A stretch of 10,591 nt of DNA from Rikenellaceae bacterium UBA1749 (GTDB lineage Bacteria; Bacteroidota; Bacteroidia; Bacteroidales; Rikenellaceae), in NCBI GenBank assembly GCA_002315675.1, contig DCHP01000020.1, positions 1 through 10,591 on the forward strand, given 5' to 3'. Both the position numbers and the translations under genes were made by a program. The notes beneath the pieces were generated by a model. That model was not told the origin of the DNA, ran no database searches, and saw only the letters and a program-made list of their open reading frames with translations. How positions within the stretch are numbered: the stretch's first letter is position 1; every line of letters starts with the position of its first letter. Positions 6,625 to 10,591 of the stretch are shown here, in pieces.

Positions 6625-8658
6625 CTATAGAACCCGATTGCATCTGTTCATAAGGATTGCTCTTGCAGATGACAATTCGCGTATTGAATTCATGATTCTC
6701 ATAACCTCTTCAGAGTTGCCTTCACTTTCAAGGGCCTTGACCTTTGATGTCATTTCAGTAATCTTGTCTGTAATAAAGGCGGCCTTGTATAGTATCATCG
6801 CCTTCGGAATGGCAATGGACAGATTGCTTTTGATTTCTATTTCCCTGGCGCGGCTTTCTATTGCGGCAGTGTTACTTTCATTTACTATTTCGCCTTCTTC
6901 GCTGACTTCTTCTTCAGACCACTGATCATCTGAAAACAGGATTTCGCTTATTAATCTTGATACGGCCGGATTCGGTGAAGTAATCAGTTCCTGGGCTGTG
7001 AATGGAGTTTCTTCATTCCAGTGTCTAAGTGCAATTTCCAGTATTTCCTTGCATTCTGGGATGGCGAAAGTTATTTCGCTGACACTTATTTCGTGGAGAA
7101 TAAAGTCGAAAACCGAAAACGTATATATGTCATCTGGGTCTGATGGATTTGCTATGTCAATAAATGTATCGCCATGTTTTATCAGATAGCCGATCAACTC
7201 TTTTTCCAATTCACCTCTTTGTGCTTTCTGAATTGTTGCAACTGAGGAAACAGTTAGTCCGTTACCCTTGTCAGAGCTTATCTCCTGTCTTCGAAGGTAA
7301 TCCTGTTTCCGTTTGTTGTTCTGCCATACTTCACGCCCCTCAGGGCCATCAATAAGTCCAGCCCTTATTCTTGAGACTTCATTATCAATGGTAGTTTCGC
7401 TTATGTCCAGTTTCTTGGCACATGTTCTTATGTATACAGATCTGTTAATGGCGTCAGGAATGACGGCAATCGATTGTGTAATAGATTTGATGGTTTCCTG
7501 GCGTTGCTGGGGATCGTCAGGATTTTCACCGAGCAGCATCCTAATTTTAAAGGAAATGAAATCCTCTTCATTCTCTTCAAGAAAACCTTCAATATATGTA
7601 ATGTTGTTTTCGCGGGCGAAATCATCCGGATCCTTTCCATCAGGAAGAAGAACTGATTTGACGTTCATCCCTGCTTCCAGAATCAGGTCAATACTTCTAA
7701 GTGAAGCTTTGATTCCAGCGCTGTCTCCATCATATATTACTATGATGTTTGATGTAAAACGCTTGATTAATTGTATCTGTTCCTTTGTAAGGGATGTCCC
7801 AGAGGATGCGACAACGTTTGTTATTCCCCTTTGATGCATTTGCAGTACATCTGCATAACCCTCGACCAGAATACACAGATCCTTGCTTATGATGGATTGT
7901 TTTGCCATATAGATACCATAAAGACTACTGCTTTTATGGTATATGTCACTTTCCGGAGAATTCTGGTATTTTGCAACCTTTTTGTCCGTTCTGAGTGTTC
8001 TTCCTCCGAATCCGATAACACGTCCGCTGATTGATAGAATAGGGAACATTATTCTCCCCCGGAATCTATCATAAAGTTCTCCTGATGCTTCGTTCTTTAA
8101 TGAAAGTCCGGTTGAAATAAGGAATTCGGACCTAAAACCAGCCTTTAATGCGGCATTGGTCATAACGTTTCCACCGTCTGGGCAATAGCCAAGTCCGGCC
8201 TTTTTGATGGTTTCATCGGTGAAGCCTCTTCGCTGAAAATATGATTTGCCGATTGTCAGACCATCTCCGACTTCAAGCTGCCTTGAGAAATATTCCTGTG
8301 CCCATTTTGTAAGGACCATCATACTTTCTCTATTATCCTGTCTGGCTTTTTCTTCAGCTGATAGTTCTTTCTCCTCTATCTGTATACCATATTTTTTACC
8401 AAGCCATCTGATTGCGTCTATGAAGTCCATCTTTTCATGTTCCATGACGAAATTGACGGCACTGCCGGCTTTCCCACAACCGAAACATTTAAAAATGCCT
8501 CTGGCTGGAGATACCATAAAACTTGGTGTCTTCTCATTATGGAACGGGCAACAGGCTGTATAGTTTGTTCCCTTTTTCTTAAGCTGGACAAAATCACCAA
8601 CCACCTCGACGATATTGGCAGTTGATAATATCCTGTCGATGGTTGAACGGTCTATCAT
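6625..8658 (-). CDS. dnaG: DNA primase DnaG
   Basis: Makes the RNA primers for replication, working with the replicative helicase at the fork. The 677 residues hold an N-terminal CHC2 zinc-binding domain (Cys37, His40, Cys58, Cys61; ACCPFHNEKTPSF), the RNA-polymerase core with RFRGRIMFPI (198-207) and IGFGGR (215-220), and a Toprim fold with VEGYADV (265-271, Glu266) and the metal-binding DGD (310-312), followed by LPDGKDPDDF (338-347). After about 440 the sequence is poorly conserved, as expected of the helicase-interacting region, and includes an acidic stretch around 577-595. The start MIDRSTIDRIL is the standard family N-terminus. AAGG (plus-strand 8663-8666) lies a few bases upstream of the ATG and overlaps the end of trpS. 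Co-transcribed with trpS (8-nt gap); it ends in tandem TAG TAA stops. Confidence 0.97.
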   Translation of the reverse strand: MIDRSTIDRILSTANIVEVVGDFVQLKKKGTNYTACCPFHNEKTPSFMVSPARGIFKCFGCGKAGSAVNFVMEHEKMDFIDAIRWLGKKYGIQIEEKELSAEEKARQDNRESMMVLTKWAQEYFSRQLEVGDGLTIGKSYFQRRGFTDETIKKAGLGYCPDGGNVMTNAALKAGFRSEFLISTGLSLKNEASGELYDRFRGRIMFPILSISGRVIGFGGRTLRTDKKVAKYQNSPESDIYHKSSSLYGIYMAKQSIISKDLCILVEGYADVLQMHQRGITNVVASSGTSLTKEQIQLIKRFTSNIIVIYDGDSAGIKASLRSIDLILEAGMNVKSVLLPDGKDPDDFARENNITYIEGFLEENEEDFISFKIRMLLGENPDDPQQRQETIKSITQSIAVIPDAINRSVYIRTCAKKLDISETTIDNEVSRIRAGLIDGPEGREVWQNNKRKQDYLRRQEISSDKGNGLTVSSVATIQKAQRGELEKELIGYLIKHGDTFIDIANPSDPDDIYTFSVFDFILHEISVSEITFAIPECKEILEIALRHWNEETPFTAQELITSPNPAVSRLISEILFSDDQWSEEEVSEEGEIVNESNTAAIESRAREIEIKSNLSIAIPKAMILYKAAFITDKITEMTSKVKALESEGNSEEVMRIMNSIRELSSARAILMNRCNRVL

Positions 8659-8666
8659 CTTACCTT

Positions 8667-9662
8667 TTAAATGTGGTGGATTCCCATTATCTCTCGCACT
8701 TCCCTGACTGTTGCTGCTGCAGAAGCTCTAGCTTTTTCTGCTCCTTCTGTACATACTTTGTGCAGATATGCGTCGTCGTTTCTTATTTCTTCAATTCTTT
8801 GTCTGATTGGACTGACAACTTTGATGATATCTTCTGCCAATTGCTTTTTCAGGTCTCCGTATCTTATTGAGCAATCCGCATATGCGTCTCTGAAGAATCG
8901 TATTGTTGAAGGGTCTGATACTGCCTTCATGATAGTGAAGATGTTTTCTATTGGCTCTGACACAGGTGAATTAGGTTCCTGTGGACCACTATCAGTCAAA
9001 GCTCTCATTACTTTCTTACGGATAGCAGCGTCTGTATCTGTCAGATATATTCCATTACCTTCGGATTTTCCCATTTTTCCATTTCCGTCAAGTCCTGGAA
9101 TTTTTATCAGGTCATTACCAAAGTTATAGGCATCTGGTTCAGGGAAAAATTCCACCCCGTATTTTGTATTGAATCTGCGCGCGAATACCCTTGTCAGTTC
9201 AAGATGCTGTTCCTGGTCTTTACCGACAGGAACTTTGTCTGCTCTGTGAATAAGGATATCTGCTGCCATCAATACGGGATATGTAAGAAGTCCTGCATTT
9301 ACATTGTCGGGCTGTTTCCTGATTTTATCTTTGAATGAAGCTGTCCTTTCAAGTTCTCCTACATATGAATGCATAGAAAGAAGTAGGGACAACTCAGCTA
9401 CTTCCGGACAATCACTCTGCACGAAAATTGTGGATTTCTCCGGGTCAAGTCCTGATGCTAGATATTCGGACAAAATGTTGCGGACATTGCCGTTGAGAAT
9501 AGTCGGATCCGGGTGAGTTGTCAAAGAATGATAATCTGCAATAAAAAAGAAGCAATTTGCCTCATTCTGCATTTTTATAAAATTTACAAGTGCTCCAAAG
9601 TAATTACCTAGATGGAGATTTCCTGTTGATCTGATTCCACTTACTACTGTTTCCATTTTCAT
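8667..9662 (-). CDS. trpS: Tryptophan--tRNA ligase
   Basis: Class I synthetase that charges tRNA-Trp. The 331 residues are the normal bacterial length. Visible signatures: the HIGH-equivalent TGNLHLGNYFGA (13-24), ADYHSLTT (42-49), MAADILIHRADKVPVGKDQEQH (132-153, tryptophan/ATP site region) and the KMSKS-equivalent GKMGKSEGN (195-203), where Gly replaces the first Ser; I believe this is common in related TrpRS proteins. The open frame starts MKMETVVSGIR. The second ATG, at 9656, would give METVVSGIR, the more usual family start, and would also give a less extreme leader if the -7 box at 9676-9683 is used; either is possible. It is first in the trpS-dnaG pair, with dnaG beginning 8 nt downstream. 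Confidence 0.96.
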   Translation of the reverse strand: MKMETVVSGIRSTGNLHLGNYFGALVNFIKMQNEANCFFFIADYHSLTTHPDPTILNGNVRNILSEYLASGLDPEKSTIFVQSDCPEVAELSLLLSMHSYVGELERTASFKDKIRKQPDNVNAGLLTYPVLMAADILIHRADKVPVGKDQEQHLELTRVFARRFNTKYGVEFFPEPDAYNFGNDLIKIPGLDGNGKMGKSEGNGIYLTDTDAAIRKKVMRALTDSGPQEPNSPVSEPIENIFTIMKAVSDPSTIRFFRDAYADCSIRYGDLKKQLAEDIIKVVSPIRQRIEEIRNDDAYLHKVCTEGAEKARASAAATVREVREIMGIHHI

Positions 9663-9674
9663 ATGTATTTAACT

Positions 9675-9695
9675 ACAAATTTATTGAAAATTTGT
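9675..9695 (-). promoter_or_regulatory. Candidate trpS -7 box inside a perfect dyad
   Basis: The minus strand carries TAAATTTG (plus 9676-9683), an exact TAnnTTTG, 13 nt upstream of the first trpS ATG. No TTTG stands at the proper -33 distance. The box sits inside an exact 8-bp inverted repeat, ACAAATTT (9675-9682), 5-nt spacer, AAATTTGT (9688-9695). This may be an operator or simply AT-rich chance. If the box is real, the leader is only about 7-13 nt. Confidence 0.45.
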
Positions 9696-9725
9696 GAAAT
9701 ATTAAGGGAATAATTTCTAAAAGAG

Positions 9726-9870
9726 CGCCAAATGGTTACTATTCAGTCCTATGTCCAATATCAACAAAAGACCTCTTTCTGCAATGTTTGCTTGATCCAT
9801 TGATGGTTATTTTTACCCAGGCGACTGAATAATTACGCCAAATGGTAACGATTACATTCTTATCCAATAT
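9726..9870. repeat. Direct repeats flanking a 100-nt inverted-repeat unit (MITE-like or duplicated element end)
   Basis: CGCCAAATGG occurs at 9726-9735 and again at 9836-9845. Exactly between them lies a 100-nt unit whose ends, TTACTATTCAGTC (9736-9748) and GACTGAATAATTA (9823-9835), are inverted repeats matching at 11 of 13 positions, nine of them consecutive. That is the form of a tiny non-autonomous element with a 10-bp target duplication. However, the likeness continues past the second CGCCAAATGG, with TCCAATAT at 9754-9761 and 9863-9870, so a 36-nt imperfect direct repeat (9726-9761 / 9836-9870) also fits. GAATAATT precedes both copies (9708-9715 and 9827-9834). I could not assign it to a named insertion-sequence family. 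Confidence 0.55.
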
Positions 9871-10105
9871 GTTGCGTATTTCCATCTCAAGGCAGCGTGA
9901 TGAATATATGGAAGAATCTTGGAATGTGATTAACTAAAAATGGCACTGGGGTAACAAAGGTGGGATTATCAGCATACTTATCCAGCTTATGCGCTCAACC
10001 AATAAATCAGGCCTAAGGTTGGGCATTTTGAAAACACACGACAAAAATATTTTGCTGGTTTCTCGTCCCAGTATTATTGTTTGACAAAGTCCCCAAGGAT
10101 TACTC

Positions 10106-10135
10106 AAAAAAAGGAACCCTGAAATTCAGGATTCC
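10106..10135 (-). terminator. Intrinsic terminator of the rightmost gene
   Basis: On the minus strand a hairpin with GGAATCCTGA and TCAGGGTTCC arms (10135-10113) has ten pairs, one of them G-U, and a 3-nt loop, followed at once by seven T (10112-10106). It begins 14 nt after the stop of the 145-residue gene. This is a textbook Rho-independent terminator and shows that this gene ends its transcript and does not read into trpS. Confidence 0.85.
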
Positions 10136-10149
10136 CTCTTACATATAAT

Positions 10150-10587
10150 TTAGTCCCAAGTAATTATGGCTGATTCCTCTAAAACTTGGCTTATTGGAAC
10201 ACCATCAATTTTTAACTCAGTCCAGATTTTTGTTGGATTATCAAATGTAGCAATAATTTCACCTGCTGAAGCTGTATTTGGTCCCGTTTTGTTTATTCCC
10301 GCTTTGAGAAATTCACACTTCCCGTCCCATTCAGGATCAAGTGCAATACGACGAATTTCAATAGGATCTTTTTCTGTTTCTATTGCGTAAAAATTTTCGT
10401 CGTGAGGCCAGTAGAATAAAAGGTTAAAGCCAACAATCTCAACACAATGGCGAAATATTGTCTCTGGGTAATCTGACAATGCTTCTTCTTTAAGCATGTC
10501 TGGCCAACCAAGATTGTCTGATGTCAATCTAACGTCGCCATTAACACCTGTATTCCAAAAGTGTTCTTTTATTACTTTTCTATTCAT
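10150..10587 (-). CDS. Acidic 145-residue protein, family not recognised
   Basis: I do not recognise the family. The product is 145 residues, acidic (26 Asp/Glu against 14 Lys/Arg), rich in aromatics, with no signal peptide, membrane segment or cysteine cluster, so it should be a soluble cytoplasmic protein. Visible stretches are FNLLFYWPHDENFYAIE (54-70), IEIRRIALDPEWDGK (76-90) and a C-terminal half, GEIIATFDNPTKIWTELKI (110-128) followed by DGVPISQVLEES, that reads as strands and a helix. Size, acidity and a lone position next to a repeat-rich spacer recall immunity proteins of polymorphic toxin systems, but no toxin is visible and this is only a guess. The start is 4 nt from the window edge; the preceding minus-strand bases TAAA could be the stop of an upstream gene, which would make this the last gene of an operon. 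A strong terminator follows. Confidence 0.75.
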   Translation of the reverse strand: MNRKVIKEHFWNTGVNGDVRLTSDNLGWPDMLKEEALSDYPETIFRHCVEIVGFNLLFYWPHDENFYAIETEKDPIEIRRIALDPEWDGKCEFLKAGINKTGPNTASAGEIIATFDNPTKIWTELKIDGVPISQVLEESAIITWD

Positions 10588-10591
10588 TTTA

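Larger units (their letters stand above)
9663..10149. other. 487-nt region without a convincing gene
   Basis: No open frame here is long enough or protein-like enough to call. It holds the trpS upstream dyad (9675-9695), a repeat structure (9726-9870), about 235 nt in which I see no feature (9871-10105; frames are at most about 47 codons, unsupported) and the terminator of the rightmost gene (10106-10135). The frequent stops and partial repeats look like a scar of old mobile or decayed DNA at the edge of the housekeeping block. Confidence 0.6.

Noticed and set aside
7313..7834. Open frame of 173 residues on the plus strand
   Set aside because: Antisense to the middle of dnaG, serine-rich and without motifs; a shadow of the primase codons. 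The plus-strand frames at 490-840, 1131-1547, 4426-4725 and 8671-9129 are rejected for the same reason.
9054..9078. KMGKS instead of KMSKS in TrpRS as a possible defect
   Set aside because: The serine replaced is not the essential lysine, both lysines are present, and I believe this variant is ordinary in related TrpRS proteins.
9930..10084. Short frames on both strands in the spacer (about 47 codons on plus, about 31 on minus)
   Set aside because: No start with leader signals, no recognisable family and no sign of conservation that can be seen from one sequence.

Overview
The window looks like a Bacteroidales (gut-type Bacteroidetes) chromosome of moderate, slightly AT-rich composition. The grounds are the protein families present (a short FtsY with no long acidic N-terminus, an SRPBCC protein directly after pyrE, a secreted GH89-family protein) and intergenic elements that fit the Bacteroidetes promoter form TTTG / TAnnTTTG. 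I cannot name the genus. Almost everything is core chromosome. The right end (about 9.66-10.59 kb) looks more like accessory DNA.

Layout, left to right. A minus-strand cluster reads pyrE (5993->5370), an SRPBCC-fold protein (5366->4938), a GH89-type alpha-N-acetylglucosaminidase homologue (4875->2713), aspS (2705->957) and ftsY (950->1, cut by the window edge one or two codons before its end). Gaps are 3, 62, 7 and 6 nt, so a single transcript is likely. It would be driven by a good Bacteroidetes promoter at 6030-6062 that also decides the pyrE start. A Nudix hydrolase (6076->6489, plus strand) diverges from pyrE, with its own candidate promoter boxes interleaved with those of pyrE. It converges on a second minus-strand pair, trpS (9662->8667) followed after 8 nt by dnaG (8658->6625).

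Upstream of trpS lie a -7 promoter box inside a perfect dyad, then 487 nt without a convincing gene. That stretch holds a compact repeat structure (13-nt inverted repeats around 74 nt, flanked by 10-bp direct repeats) and a strong intrinsic terminator. The terminator belongs to the last gene (10587->10150), an acidic 145-residue protein I do not recognise.

The genes cover pyrimidine synthesis (PyrE), aminoacylation (AspRS, TrpRS), replication priming (DnaG) and membrane-protein targeting (FtsY). The outlier is the exported GH89 homologue inside the housekeeping cluster. By hand alignment to human NAGLU, both catalytic glutamates and two further active-site motifs are changed while the scaffold is kept. 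This is the most interesting observation here. I found no CRISPR array, tRNA, rRNA, defence system or intact transposase.
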